Source of the DNA: Sphingomonas adhaesiva
Lineage (GTDB): Bacteria; Pseudomonadota; Alphaproteobacteria; Sphingomonadales; Sphingomonadaceae
NCBI RefSeq assembly: GCF_002374855.1
Contig: NZ_NWVC01000003.1
Location: forward strand, 124,001-188,000
DNA length: 64,000 bases
Direction of reading: 5' to 3'
How positions within the stretch are numbered: the stretch's first letter is position 1; every line of letters begins with the position of its first letter. The position numbers and the translations under genes were made by a program. The notes under the pieces were generated by a model, which saw nothing but the letters and a program-made list of their open reading frames with translations, searched no databases and was not told the DNA's origin. Of the stretch, positions 49,198 to 58,104 are shown piece after piece.

Positions 49198-50157
49198 ATG
49201 CGGATACGGTTCATCAAATGTCACGGGTCGGGCAACGACTTCCCGCTGGTCGACGGGCGCGCGCTGTCGCTGGACGAGGGGCAATGGGCGCAGGTGGCGC
49301 GCGCGCTGGCGGACCCGGCGGGGCCGGTCGGCGGCGACGGCCTGCTGGTGCTGACGCCGGGCGACGATCCCGCCGGGGAGGATGGCGCGGCGTTCGGGAT
49401 GCGAATGTTCAACCGCGACGGATCGGAAGCGGAGACGTGCCTGAACGGCCTGCGCTGCGTCGCGCGGGCGGGGTTCGAGGCGCTGGGGATCGCGCGCGCG
49501 ACGGTGCGGCTGAAGACCAGCCGTGCGCAGGTGGCGCGCGCGCCCGACGTCGCGCCGGGCGTCTATGCGGTGCGCGAGACCGCGGGGCCGGCGACGCTGG
49601 ACGTCGCGTCCTGGCCGCTGGCGACCGATCGCGACCGGATCGTCGAGGCGCCGGTTGCGATGCTGCCGACCGCGCGCGCGTTCACCGCGGTCGCCATCCC
49701 CAACCCGCACCTGATCGCCTTCGTCGAGCGGGTCGACGAGGACGAACTGGTGCGCGTCGGCACCGCGTGCGAGGCGGCGCCCGACTGGCTGCCCAACCGC
49801 GCCAACGTGTCGTTCGTGGAGGTGCGCGGCCCCGATACGCTGTTCGTGCGCACGTTCGAGCGCGGCGTGGGGCTGACCGACAGCTGCGGCAGCGCGATGG
49901 CGGCGTCCACCTATGCCGCGGGGCTGACCGGGCGGATCGCGTTCGCGCGCGAGATCGCGGTGCTGAACCGCGGCGGGCTGGTCCGCGCCAGCGCCACCGC
50001 GGAGGGGATGGTGACGATCACCGGCAACGCCACCTGGGAATGGGAGGGCGAGGTGACGATCGACCCGGTCCATGCGCGCGCCGGCGACCTGACGGTGATC
50101 CGCCACATGGATGCGGAAATCGCCGCCTGGGCCGGGGTGGTCGACGCGATCCGCTGA
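49198..50157 (+). CDS. dapF: Diaminopimelate epimerase family protein (divergent)
   Basis: A 319-residue PLP-independent epimerase with the two-lobed DapF fold. The two catalytic cysteines are present: Cys81 in AETCLNGLRC (usual family sequence C-G-N-G-x-R-C) and Cys230 in DSCGSAMAAS (usual CGTGAxA). FIKCHGSGNDFPLVDG at the start, NPHLIAFV and FERGVGLT match the family. The protein is longer than E. coli DapF (274 residues), and the CLNG in place of CGNG is unusual. It could be a true DapF or a related proline/hydroxyproline-type epimerase. The ATG is at 49198. Confidence 0.82.
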   Translation: MRIRFIKCHGSGNDFPLVDGRALSLDEGQWAQVARALADPAGPVGGDGLLVLTPGDDPAGEDGAAFGMRMFNRDGSEAETCLNGLRCVARAGFEALGIARATVRLKTSRAQVARAPDVAPGVYAVRETAGPATLDVASWPLATDRDRIVEAPVAMLPTARAFTAVAIPNPHLIAFVERVDEDELVRVGTACEAAPDWLPNRANVSFVEVRGPDTLFVRTFERGVGLTDSCGSAMAASTYAAGLTGRIAFAREIAVLNRGGLVRASATAEGMVTITGNATWEWEGEVTIDPVHARAGDLTVIRHMDAEIAAWAGVVDAIR

Positions 50158-50162
50158 CGCGC

Positions 50163-51257
50163 TCAGCGCGCTGCGATCACCATGTTCTTGCCGCTGCGCT
50201 TGGCGGTGTAGAGCGCGTGATCGGCATCGTGGAACGCCTGCGCCGTGCGATCGCCCTCGACCGGGGCGACCCCGGCCGAGAAGGTCAGCGACCCCATCGC
50301 CTCTCCGGTTTCCTGGTTGACGAGCGAGCGCGCGCCGAGCCGCTCGCGCACCGCATCGAGCAGGTCGCGCGCCTCCAGCGTGTCGGCGTCGCGGAACAGG
50401 CAGGCGAATTCCTCCCCGCCGTAGCGCGAGACGAGCGCGGACTTGCCCAGCTGCCCTTCGAGGAAGCCGGCGACGAACTTCAGCACCCGGTCGCCGGCGG
50501 GGTGGCCGAAGCGATCGTTGATCTGCTTGAAATCGTCGATGTCGCACAGCGCCAGCGTCGGCGGCGGGCCGTCGGCGGCCAGCGCCTCGCGCAGGTGGCG
50601 TTCGAAACTGCGGCGGTTGGGCAGCCCGGTCAGGTGATCCTGTTCGGCGGCGCGGCGCGCGCTTTCCAGATCGGCCTTGAGCTGGTCCGCCTCGCGCTGG
50701 CTGCGCTGGAGCTGTTCCTCCATCAGCCGCGTCTTTTCCACCGCCTCGCGCGTGATCGTGACGATACGGTGCAGCGCGCCGGCCGGATCACTGTCGAGAT
50801 TGGCAGCCTCGCGGTCCAGCTCGTCGCCGAAATGGGTCGCGTTGGAGCGCGATTCGCCGATCATCAGGCGATAGTCGACCAGCCCGCTTTCCAGCGTCTG
50901 CGCCAGCTGCGCCAGCGCCTCCGGCGTCAGTTCGTCGGCGGCGCGCGTTTCCAGGATCCGCGCGACATCGTCGTCGAGGAGCGGCGCGCCGCCCTGAATA
51001 TGCGCGGCCACCGCCTGCGCGATGTCCCAGTCCTCACCGGAGATATAGGCGTGCGCCACCGCGAAGTTGGTGGGCGACGGGGCAAGGCCGTTGCGGAACA
51101 GGAATTCGCCGATATCGTCGTAGAGGCGACGATGAACGGCGCCGCGGCCGCTGTCGCGCGCCGGCTGGTCGTGGTCCGCGACGACGGTCGGTGCGCCGGC
51201 CGCGTCGGGCGACAGCCAGGCGAGCAGCCGATGGCGGGGCGAAACGGATGTCGGCAT
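50163..51257 (-). CDS. Diguanylate cyclase (GGDEF domain)
   Basis: A 364-residue enzyme that makes cyclic di-GMP. The C-terminal GGDEF domain (about residues 205-364) has the sequence DHLTGLPNRRSFERHL, the metal-binding CDIDDFKQIND and the active-site RYGGEEF. A helical region (145-200) with a coiled-coil-like stretch precedes it. The first 140 residues are Asp/Ala-rich and unassigned. The gene starts four bases after the stop of the HD-GYP gene on the same strand, so a synthase and a phosphodiesterase share one transcript. Confidence 0.92.
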   Translation of the reverse strand: MPTSVSPRHRLLAWLSPDAAGAPTVVADHDQPARDSGRGAVHRRLYDDIGEFLFRNGLAPSPTNFAVAHAYISGEDWDIAQAVAAHIQGGAPLLDDDVARILETRAADELTPEALAQLAQTLESGLVDYRLMIGESRSNATHFGDELDREAANLDSDPAGALHRIVTITREAVEKTRLMEEQLQRSQREADQLKADLESARRAAEQDHLTGLPNRRSFERHLREALAADGPPPTLALCDIDDFKQINDRFGHPAGDRVLKFVAGFLEGQLGKSALVSRYGGEEFACLFRDADTLEARDLLDAVRERLGARSLVNQETGEAMGSLTFSAGVAPVEGDRTAQAFHDADHALYTAKRSGKNMVIAAR

Positions 51258-51261
51258 CGGA

Positions 51262-52560
51262 TCAGGCCCCCATGGCCAATGGCGTCGGCGGGACGGGCGC
51301 GGCGCTGGCGCGCGGCGGGGTGCGGCCGTTCCGTACCGCGTCCATCACCTGCGGCCAGGCGTCGCCGAACCAGTAGCTGCCGCGTTCGGTGCGATGCACG
51401 GTATCCTCCGCCCGCGAACGCGCGGTATCCAGATCGCGCTGCGGCACGAACGCCTGCGTCGGAATGTCGAAGAAGGAGCGGACCACCGGCAGCGTCGGAT
51501 CGTCGTCGTTCACCGCGGTGACGATCGCCAGCTGGTTGCTGCGCAGCCGGACGAGCGTGCCGACCGGGTAGATGCCGATGCTTTCGATGAAGATCGCCAG
51601 CAGTTCGGGATCGAAATGTCCCGTCCACGACGCCATGCGCGACAACGCTTCGCTGGGCGACCACGGGCGCTTGTACGGGCGATCGGACGTGACCGCGTCA
51701 TAGACGTCGCAGATCGCCCCCATCCGCGCATGCAGGCTGAGCTGCGCGCCGGTCAGCCGGTGCGGATAGCCGCTGCCGTCGATCCGTTCGTGGTGGTGCA
51801 GGCACACGTCGAGCACCGGCGGCGCGACCCCGTCGCTTTCGATCAGCAGCGCATGCCCCTTCACCGGATGCGTCTGCACCACGCTGAATTCGCTCGGTTC
51901 CAGCTTGCCCGGCTTGTCGAGCAGCGCGCTGGGCACCGCCATCTTGCCGATGTCGTGCAGCATCCCGGCCATGCCCAGGTCGCGCACCTCATCCTCCGGC
52001 AGGCCCATGCGGCGCGCGAAGTTGATGAGCAAGGCGCACACCGCCACCGAATGGAGATAGGTGTATTCGTCCTTGTTCTTCAGCCGCGTGACCTTGATGA
52101 TCGCGGTCGAATCGCGTGCGACCGAGGCGGCGATCTCATCGACCAGCGGCGAGATGGCGGCGGCGTCGACGGCGTTGCCCAGCCGCACTTCCGAAAACAT
52201 CCGCGATACCGCTTCCTTCGACCGTTCGACCGTTTCGCGGGCGCGATCCAGTTCGGTGGTCGGACGGCGGCGGGCGCGACGTTCCGGCCCGGTATAGGGC
52301 ACCGCGGCGGGCTCATCCGGTTCGTCCGACGCATCGGCGACGACAACGGAAGGGGCCGTATCGCCGCCCCCCGCCGGGCCGACGCCGCGGTCCGTATCGA
52401 TCACGATCTCCGCGATCCCGGCGTCAACCAGCTTGTCGATCTGCGCCTGTCGCGTGAGCAGGAGTTGCGACCGCCAGAAGGGACTGGCGAGCCAGCCGCC
52501 GTCCACCATGTGGACGAACATCCCGATCCTCGCCTCCGACGTCTTGATCTTGATCAGCAC
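51262..52560 (-). CDS. HD-GYP domain c-di-GMP phosphodiesterase (DUF3391 N-terminus)
   Basis: A 432-residue protein that hydrolyses cyclic di-GMP. The N-terminal DUF3391 region (IKTSEARIGMFVHMVDGGWLASPF) and a linker lead to the HD-GYP domain at about residues 145-340, with MLHDIGKMAVP (HD), the HHHERIDGSGYP (GYP) and FDPELLAIFI segments. All metal-site residues can be seen. It is first in an operon with the GGDEF gene, giving local control of the second messenger. The ATG is at 52560. Confidence 0.94.
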   Translation of the reverse strand: MLIKIKTSEARIGMFVHMVDGGWLASPFWRSQLLLTRQAQIDKLVDAGIAEIVIDTDRGVGPAGGGDTAPSVVVADASDEPDEPAAVPYTGPERRARRRPTTELDRARETVERSKEAVSRMFSEVRLGNAVDAAAISPLVDEIAASVARDSTAIIKVTRLKNKDEYTYLHSVAVCALLINFARRMGLPEDEVRDLGMAGMLHDIGKMAVPSALLDKPGKLEPSEFSVVQTHPVKGHALLIESDGVAPPVLDVCLHHHERIDGSGYPHRLTGAQLSLHARMGAICDVYDAVTSDRPYKRPWSPSEALSRMASWTGHFDPELLAIFIESIGIYPVGTLVRLRSNQLAIVTAVNDDDPTLPVVRSFFDIPTQAFVPQRDLDTARSRAEDTVHRTERGSYWFGDAWPQVMDAVRNGRTPPRASAAPVPPTPLAMGA

Positions 52561-52649
52561 CTTGCGCCCCCAGCCATGACCGGGCTTGTGAACCGAGGTT
52601 GCTTAATGACGATTTACGACGGGGTCGTAGCTCCATCAAATCGGGTAAT

Positions 52650-53816
52650 TCATAAGGAAACGCCGCGGGCCGCCGGGTCGATGACGTGCGGGACGAAGCG
52701 GGCGCCATTGCCGGTGATCAGGCCGTCCTCGCGAATGCCCATGCCGGCCGGCTCGCCCCCGACGACCCAGCTGCCGATGACCGGGAAGATGCCCGGCGCG
52801 GGCTGTGGCAGCGGGTAGAGTTCCTGGAAGACATGGCCTTCGTCGCCATAGTCGCCGCCCGTCTCGGCGACGATCGTGCCGGCGCGGCGAAGCGACACGT
52901 TCGCCCCCTCGCGCGCCAGCAGCGGCTTGGCCACCGCGTCCGCATCGGCGGGCGGCGACCAGGCGGCGGCCAGCAGATTCGGGTGCCCGGGAAACAGATC
53001 GTGCAGCACGGGCAGGATGCCCTTGTTCGACCAGATCATCTTCCACACCGGTTCCAGCCACAGCGTATCGCCGCGCGACAGGCTTTCCAGCAGATTCGGG
53101 GCGAACGCCTCGTTGGCGAGCCATTCCCATGGGTACAGCTTGAACAATGCCGCGATCCGCCGGTCGTCGGCATCGACGAAGCGGCGTGCGTCGGCGTCCC
53201 AGCCCAGATCGTCGATCAGGATCGGGATGGTGGCGATCCCCGCGCGCTGCGCGGTGTCGCGCAGATAGGCGGTGGTGACCGCATCCTCATCATCGGCGAC
53301 ATGCGCGAAGTGGACGGCCGCGGGCAGTCGTCCGCGAAGGTCGGACCACCGCACGACCAGCCGATCGTGGATGCTGTTGAACTGGTCGGCGTGGGGAAAC
53401 CGTTCCTGCTTCCACGTCCACTGGATCACCGCGGCTTCCAGCAGCGAGGTGGGCGTGTCGCAGTTGAATTCGAACAGCTTGGGCGGCCCCAGGCCGTCAT
53501 AGCCGAGGTCGAACCGGCCATAATCGAGCGCTGGCGGTTCGGCGTTCCATGCATCGGCGATCGGGCGATGGAACGCATCCGGGATGCCGAACCGGCGCAG
53601 CATGGCGCGATCGCCGACGATCGCGTCGCCGGCGGCCAGGAACAGGCGGTACAGTTCGGCGGTGGCGGCCTCGATCGTGGCGACCTGCGCGGGCGTGAAG
53701 CGGTAGCAGGCCGCTTCGTTCCAATAGGGCCGTCCATCGGCGGTGTGCCAGATCAGCCCCTCCGCCTCGACCGTCGCGCGCCAGTCGGGGCGCGGTTCGA
53801 TCGTCTCGCGGATCAT
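52650..53816 (-). CDS. Glutathionylspermidine synthase family (YgiC-like) ATP-grasp protein
   Basis: A 388-residue homologue of the synthetase half of glutathionylspermidine synthase, of the YgiC/YjfC type. Visible features are RPYWNEAACYRFTPAQV, the acidic FNCDTPTSLLEAAV, WEWLANEAFA, the ATP-grasp NKGILPVLH, KPLLAREGANVSL and VIGSWVVGGEPAGMGIRED. In E. coli YgiC has no proven spermidine activity, and the same is possible here. It overlaps the lipoprotein gene upstream by four bases; the gene order matches ygiB-ygiC. Confidence 0.88.
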   Translation of the reverse strand: MIRETIEPRPDWRATVEAEGLIWHTADGRPYWNEAACYRFTPAQVATIEAATAELYRLFLAAGDAIVGDRAMLRRFGIPDAFHRPIADAWNAEPPALDYGRFDLGYDGLGPPKLFEFNCDTPTSLLEAAVIQWTWKQERFPHADQFNSIHDRLVVRWSDLRGRLPAAVHFAHVADDEDAVTTAYLRDTAQRAGIATIPILIDDLGWDADARRFVDADDRRIAALFKLYPWEWLANEAFAPNLLESLSRGDTLWLEPVWKMIWSNKGILPVLHDLFPGHPNLLAAAWSPPADADAVAKPLLAREGANVSLRRAGTIVAETGGDYGDEGHVFQELYPLPQPAPGIFPVIGSWVVGGEPAGMGIREDGLITGNGARFVPHVIDPAARGVSL

Positions 53817-54187
53817 GCGTGGATGCTGCCGAAGCGGTGCGCCGACGAACCGAAGCCCCCGCGCGACACCGCCGCCGCGCGCGTCATCGCGGTGGATGCC
53901 GGCGCGCGGTAGAAGGTCGATCCGGCGGGGCGCGACCACGATCCGCCGGTCGCTCGTTCGCCATAGGCCGGGATCGCGCGGTTGCGGCCGAGATAATACC
54001 ACAGGAAGCCGCCGCCATGCCCGGTTGCGGAGCGGCGGTCGCAGCGATCGTCGGGGACGCGGTTGCCGGCGCGGTCGGTGCAGACCGCGGTATCGCGCTG
54101 CGCGGTCCATTCGTCGCGCTGGCCGCCGCATCCCGACAGGAGCAGCGCGGCGGCGACGCCGGTGGTGATGGTCAGGTCCTTCTTCAT
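53813..54187 (-). CDS. Small lipoprotein, DUF1190/YgiB-like
   Basis: A 124-residue predicted lipoprotein with a lipobox LLSGC (Cys at residue 20). The mature part has paired cysteines (CTDRAGN, DDRCDRR), then a Gly-Tyr-Trp-rich segment and the C-terminal VSRGGFGSSAH, which resembles the VTRGGFGES of E. coli YgiB. Its ATG at 54187 and ATGA overlap with the next gene place it in one operon with the YgiC-like protein. The role of YgiB is unknown; it is probably an outer-membrane-side partner. Confidence 0.75.
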   Translation of the reverse strand: MKKDLTITTGVAAALLLSGCGGQRDEWTAQRDTAVCTDRAGNRVPDDRCDRRSATGHGGGFLWYYLGRNRAIPAYGERATGGSWSRPAGSTFYRAPASTAMTRAAAVSRGGFGSSAHRFGSIHA

Positions 54188-54326
54188 GCGCGTCCCCCCG
54201 GTGCGGTGCCGTTGATCGGCCATGTGCGGGCGGCGTTCAATGGCGAAGGCGCGGATCGGGCGGGCGGGCGCGTGATGGAGCCGGACGTGGAACGCTGGCG
54301 GACGCGGAACCCCGGTCCGAAGGGGG

Positions 54327-54412
54327 TGGTGGAAGGGGCTGGATTCGAACCAGCGTACACTTGCGTGGGCAGATTTACAGTCTGCTGCCTTTAACCACTC
54401 GGCCACCCTTCC
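54327..54412 (-). tRNA. tRNA-Tyr (GUA anticodon)
   Basis: Read on the minus strand: acceptor GGAAGGG/CCCCTTCC, a D-arm GGCCGAGTGGTTAAAGGC, and an anticodon arm CAGACTGTAAATCTG with GTA. A long variable arm, a T-arm GGTTCGAATCC and an encoded CCA follow. The long variable arm is typical of bacterial tRNA-Tyr. It lies upstream of hrcA, on the opposite strand. Confidence 0.95.
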
Positions 54413-54542
54413 ACGAGCGGCGCTTGCCAAAAAGCGAGGGCGCCCAATGCCCGCCCCGTGCGGTGCTGTCAACGCCCGTTTGCGCGCGACGATGCCGATG
54501 CGGGGCGTTGAGCGCGCCGCCGCGTCGCCCTACATTCGCGTC

Positions 54543-55586
54543 ATGGCCGCCACGCCCCCGATCGCGGAACTGACCGATCGCGCGCGCGACATCTTTCGTC
54601 GCGTCGTCGACGGCTATCTGGAACATGGCGTGCCGGTGGGATCGAAGACGCTGGCGCAGGCCGGGCTGAACCTGTCGCCCGCGTCGATCCGCAACGTGCT
54701 GGCACAGCTGGAATCGCTGGGGCTGCTGGCCGCGCCGCACACGTCCGCGGGACGGATGCCGACCGAGGCGGGGCTGCGCCTGTTCGTCGACGGGATGATG
54801 CAGGCGCACGAGCCGAGCGCCGACGAACGCGCGCAGATCGAGGCGCGCGCGGGGACGCACGGCCCGGTCGAGGAGGCGCTGGCGGCGACCACGGCGGCGC
54901 TGTCCGGCCTGTCGGCGTGCGCGGGGCTGGTGATGGTGCCCAAGCGCGAGACGGTGCTGCGCTCGATCGGGTTCATGCCGCTGGGCCAGGGGCAGGCGCT
55001 GGCGGTCCTGGTGGCGGAGGACGGCGCGGTCGAGAATCGCGTCGTCGCGCTGCCGATGGGCGTCGCCCCCGGCGCGCTGGTGGAGGCGGGCAATTATTTA
55101 ACCGCGACGATGGGCGGGCTGACGCTGGGCGAGGCGCGCGCGCGGGTGGAGCGCGAACTGGCGGCGGGGCGCGGCGCGTTGGACGCGGCAGCGCGCGCGC
55201 TGGTGGAACGCGGGCTGGCGGTGTGGAGCGAGGACGGGGCGCGGCGCCCGGTGCTGATCGTGCGCGGGCAGGGGCGGTTGCTGGACGACGCCGATGCCGC
55301 CGACCTGGAACGGGTGCGCGGGCTGCTCGACGATCTGGAGGGCAAGCAGGAGGTCGCCGCGCTGCTCGATTCGGCGCGCGCGGGCGATGCGACGCGGATC
55401 TTCATCGGCGCGGAGAACAAATTGTTCGCGCTGAGCGGATCGTCCGTCATCGCCAAACCGTTCCGCGGTCAGGACGGCCGCGTCGTCGGCGTGGTGGGGG
55501 TGATCGGCCCGACGCGGTTGAACTATGCGCGCGTCGTACCCATGGTGGATTTCACCGCAGCGACGCTCGCCCGGCTGATGGGATGA
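54543..55586 (+). CDS. hrcA: Heat-inducible transcription repressor HrcA
   Basis: HrcA represses heat-shock operons by binding CIRCE elements and is kept active by GroEL. The 347-residue protein has an N-terminal winged helix (LTDRARDIFRRVVDGYLEHGVPVGSKTL, SPASIRNVLAQLESLGLL) followed by HTSAGRMPTEAG. The dimer domain has the typical LDDLEGKQEVAALL, FIGAENKLFALSGSSVIAKPF and VGVIGPTRLNYARVVPMVDF. The start is ATG 54543. No clear CIRCE palindrome is seen in the region 54413-54542. grpE follows. Confidence 0.96.
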   Translation: MAATPPIAELTDRARDIFRRVVDGYLEHGVPVGSKTLAQAGLNLSPASIRNVLAQLESLGLLAAPHTSAGRMPTEAGLRLFVDGMMQAHEPSADERAQIEARAGTHGPVEEALAATTAALSGLSACAGLVMVPKRETVLRSIGFMPLGQGQALAVLVAEDGAVENRVVALPMGVAPGALVEAGNYLTATMGGLTLGEARARVERELAAGRGALDAAARALVERGLAVWSEDGARRPVLIVRGQGRLLDDADAADLERVRGLLDDLEGKQEVAALLDSARAGDATRIFIGAENKLFALSGSSVIAKPFRGQDGRVVGVVGVIGPTRLNYARVVPMVDFTAATLARLMG

Positions 55587-55624
55587 GCGGCCGTCACGAT
55601 ACGTTGAGTAAAGACAGGGAAAGA

Positions 55625-56176
55625 ATGACCGATACCGACAAGCCCGCCGACGACCTGCGTGACGAAACGGCGGAGGCGGCGCCCGAAGTGGCCGAGCATG
55701 ATGCCGCCGCGGCGCGAATCGCCGAGCTGGAGGACCAGCTGGCCGCCGCGAAGCAGGAGACGCTGTACGCGCAGGCCGATATCCAGAACGTGCGCCGCCG
55801 CGCGGAGAAGGACGCCGCCGACGCGCGCGCCTATGCCGCGACCGCGTTCGCGCGCGACGTGCTGTCGGTGGCCGACAATCTGGACCGTGCGCTGGCCGCG
55901 ATCCCCGCGGAGCTGCGCGAGGACGAGAAGATGAAGGGGCTGGTCGTCGGGCTGGAGGCGACGGGCCGCGAACTGCACAGCGTGTTCGGGCGCCACGGCC
56001 TTTCCCGCATCGAGGCGTTGGGCCAGCCGCTCGACCCCAATCGCCACCAGGCGATGATGGAGGTGGCGAGCGATGCCGAGCCGGGCACGATCGTGCAGGA
56101 GATGCAGGCCGGCTGGATGATCAAGGACCGGCTGCTGCGCCCGGCGCTGGTGGCGGTGGCGAAGAAGCCCGACTGA
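55625..56176 (+). CDS. grpE: Nucleotide exchange factor GrpE
   Basis: GrpE releases ADP from DnaK in the Hsp70 cycle. The 183-residue protein has an acidic N-terminal tail and a long coiled coil at about residues 30-75 (IAELEDQLAAAKQETLYAQADIQNVRRR). The C-terminal beta domain ends in AGWMIKDRLLRPALVAVAKK, a strong family signature. AGGGAAAG lies before the ATG at 55625. It shares an operon with hrcA. dnaK and dnaJ are not in the window. Confidence 0.96.
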   Translation: MTDTDKPADDLRDETAEAAPEVAEHDAAAARIAELEDQLAAAKQETLYAQADIQNVRRRAEKDAADARAYAATAFARDVLSVADNLDRALAAIPAELREDEKMKGLVVGLEATGRELHSVFGRHGLSRIEALGQPLDPNRHQAMMEVASDAEPGTIVQEMQAGWMIKDRLLRPALVAVAKKPD

Positions 56177-56275
56177 AGGAGCGTCGCGGGGGTGTCGGCG
56201 CGCGGCACCCCCGCGGATGCGCGGCGCGACCATCGGTGCTTTCGCCGGCGCGCCGCCGCGCCTAGACCGCGGGTC

Positions 56276-57499
56276 ATGAACGACAATCTGACTGCCGAGC
56301 GCGCGACCTTCGTCACGCATCTGGAATGTTCGCTGACGGGGGAGCGGTATGACGCCGATACCCTCCACAACCTGTCGCGCGCCGGGCGGCCGCTGCTGGT
56401 CCGCTACGACCTGGGTGGAGTGGCGGCGGCGCTGTCGCGCGATGCGCTGGACGCGCGCGGCACCGACCTGTGGCGGTGGCGCGAGCTGTTGCCGGTGCGG
56501 CATACCAACAATGTCGTCAGCCTGGGCGAGGTGGAGACGCCGCTGATCCCGATCCCCAAGAGCGGCGGCGCGAACGTGTGGGTCAAGGACGAGGGGCGAT
56601 TGCCGACCGGCAGCTTCAAGGCGCGCGGGCTGGTGATGGCGGTGGCGATGGCAAAGGAGCTGGGCGTCACGCGGATCGCGATGCCGACCAACGGCAATGC
56701 CGGGGCGGCGCTGGCCGCCTATGCCACGCGCGTCGGGATCGAGACGATCGTGTTCTGCCCCGACGATACGCCGGAAGTGAACGTGCGCGAGATCGCGGCG
56801 CAAGGGGGCCGGGTGTGGCGGGTCAACGGACTGATCGACGATTGCGGCGCGATCGTCGCCAAGGGCGCGGCCGAGGGGCGCTGGTTCGATTTTTCGACGC
56901 TGAAGGAGCCGTATCGGATCGAGGGCAAGAAGACGATGGGGCTGGAGCTGGCCGCGCAGCTCGGCTGGCGGCTGCCGCGCGCGATCTTCTATCCCACCGG
57001 CGGGGGTACCGGGCTGATCGGGATGTGGAAGGCGTTCGACGAGCTGGAGGCGCTCGGCTGGATCGGCAGCGAACGGCCGCGCATGTACGCGGTGCAGGCG
57101 GCGGGCTGCGCCCCGATCGTGCGCGCGTTCGAGGCGGGCGAGGAACATGCCGAGCGGTGGGAGGATGCGCACACCGTCGCCGCGGGCATCCGCGTGCCGC
57201 GCGCGGTGGGCGATTTCCTGATCCTGCGCGCGGTGCGCGAGAGCGGCGGCAAGGCGCTGGCGGTCGGCGACCCGGCGATCCTGGCGGCGGTGGACGATGC
57301 CGCACGGCGCGACGGCCTGCTGATGTGCCCGGAGGGCGGTGCGACGCTGGCGGCGTATCGCCAGGCGTTGCGCGACGGCGAGGTGGACGAGGATGAGGAG
57401 GTGGTGCTGTTCAACTGCGCCACCGGGCTGAAATACCCGCTGCCCGCCGCCGACCAGCGGCTGGACCGGCATGGGGCGATCGACTTCGACCGGTTGTGA
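56276..57499 (+). CDS. thrC: Threonine synthase
   Basis: A PLP-dependent enzyme that turns O-phosphohomoserine into threonine. The 407-residue protein has the PLP Lys in TGSFKARGLVMAVA, the conserved PTNGNAGAALAAYA, the phosphate-binding PTGGGTGLIGMWKA, and GLLMCPEGGATLAAY near the end. It resembles the plant-like type (class I) with a short N-terminal domain. Related threonine dehydratase-like enzymes cannot be fully excluded, but the LECSLTGERYDADTLHNLS N terminus favours threonine synthase. The ATG is at 56276. Confidence 0.9.
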   Translation: MNDNLTAERATFVTHLECSLTGERYDADTLHNLSRAGRPLLVRYDLGGVAAALSRDALDARGTDLWRWRELLPVRHTNNVVSLGEVETPLIPIPKSGGANVWVKDEGRLPTGSFKARGLVMAVAMAKELGVTRIAMPTNGNAGAALAAYATRVGIETIVFCPDDTPEVNVREIAAQGGRVWRVNGLIDDCGAIVAKGAAEGRWFDFSTLKEPYRIEGKKTMGLELAAQLGWRLPRAIFYPTGGGTGLIGMWKAFDELEALGWIGSERPRMYAVQAAGCAPIVRAFEAGEEHAERWEDAHTVAAGIRVPRAVGDFLILRAVRESGGKALAVGDPAILAAVDDAARRDGLLMCPEGGATLAAYRQALRDGEVDEDEEVVLFNCATGLKYPLPAADQRLDRHGAIDFDRL

Positions 57500-57531
57500 G
57501 GGGCGGGGCGCAGGTCGTTGCGGCGTCGCTT

Positions 57532-57628
57532 CGTCATGCCGGACTTGTTCCGGCATCTACCGTGCCGCACGATCAGCGGCTCGGGATCATGCCGTGCCGT
57601 GGATGCCGGAACAAGTCCGGCATGACGA
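57532..57628. repeat. REP-like repeats downstream of thrC
   Basis: ATGCCGGActtgTTCCGGCAT at 57536-57556, followed by the inverted unit GATGCCGGAacaagTCCGGCATGAC at 57602-57626. The second unit carries CCGGCAT rather than the CCGGGGT seen in other copies, so this is a more symmetric version of the ATGCCGGA family. The gap 57500-57683 contains no other clear feature. Confidence 0.8.
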
Positions 57629-57683
57629 AGGGGGTTCGTAGCAGGCCAACCTTCGCTGGGGTGATGGTCCTAGCGTGAGGCTG

Positions 57684-57899
57684 TCAGAAGGGCGCGCAGG
57701 CGCGGCGTTGCTGGGTGCCCTTGGGCGTGAGTACGAGGTGGCCGAGGCGTTCGCGGATCAGCCCCTGATCGAGCAACTGGCGGATCGTATCGGGATCGTG
57801 ACCGCGCGAGATGATGAGCGTGCCGCCCGCGCTGCGCGCGGTCCACAGGATGCGCTCCATCTGTTCGGACACCAACCGGATTACCGCTTCGCCGTTCAT
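57684..57899 (-). CDS. Small hypothetical protein (winged-helix-like)
   Basis: A 71-residue protein with good codon use on this strand. The sequence SGGTLIISRGHDPDTIRQLLDQGLIRERLGHLVLTPKG could be a small winged helix in which GLIRER... and LVLTPKG form the turn and wing. It ends in a Gln/Arg-rich tail. The frame stays open up to 57989, and a Met there is an alternative start. I do not recognise a family. TTAACG and related sites in the upstream 100 bases are too weak to call. The TonB receptor gene is about 200 bases away on the same strand. Confidence 0.5.
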   Translation of the reverse strand: MNGEAVIRLVSEQMERILWTARSAGGTLIISRGHDPDTIRQLLDQGLIRERLGHLVLTPKGTQQRRACAPF

Positions 57900-58048
57900 C
57901 GCCGTTGCGCCCCCCACGGGCCAGACGCGACCGACTCGGACGGTCGCTTGGCCGGAGGAAGCCGCGAAAACGGTTAACGGGTCAACCATCGTCGCGGCGC
58001 TTTCCCACCGGAACGGGTAGGATGCGCGCGGAAACCGACGAAACGAAC

Positions 58049-58082
58049 GGGCCGGCCGGCGCCAGGATGCGCCGGCCGGCCC
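58049..58082 (-). terminator. Terminator downstream of the TonB-dependent receptor
   Basis: A perfect 14-base-pair stem, GGGCCGGCCGGCGC and its complement, with a six-base loop. It lies 23 bases past the receptor stop codon. Read on the minus strand it is followed by GTTCGTTTCG, a modest T-rich tail. It is likely the transcription end of the receptor gene. Confidence 0.75.
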
Positions 58083-58104
58083 GCCATGGGTGCAAAGGTG
58101 TGAA

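Noticed and set aside
54413-54542. CIRCE operator upstream of hrcA
   Set aside because: I looked for TTAGCACTC with its inverted partner and found no such dyad in this space, nor before grpE.
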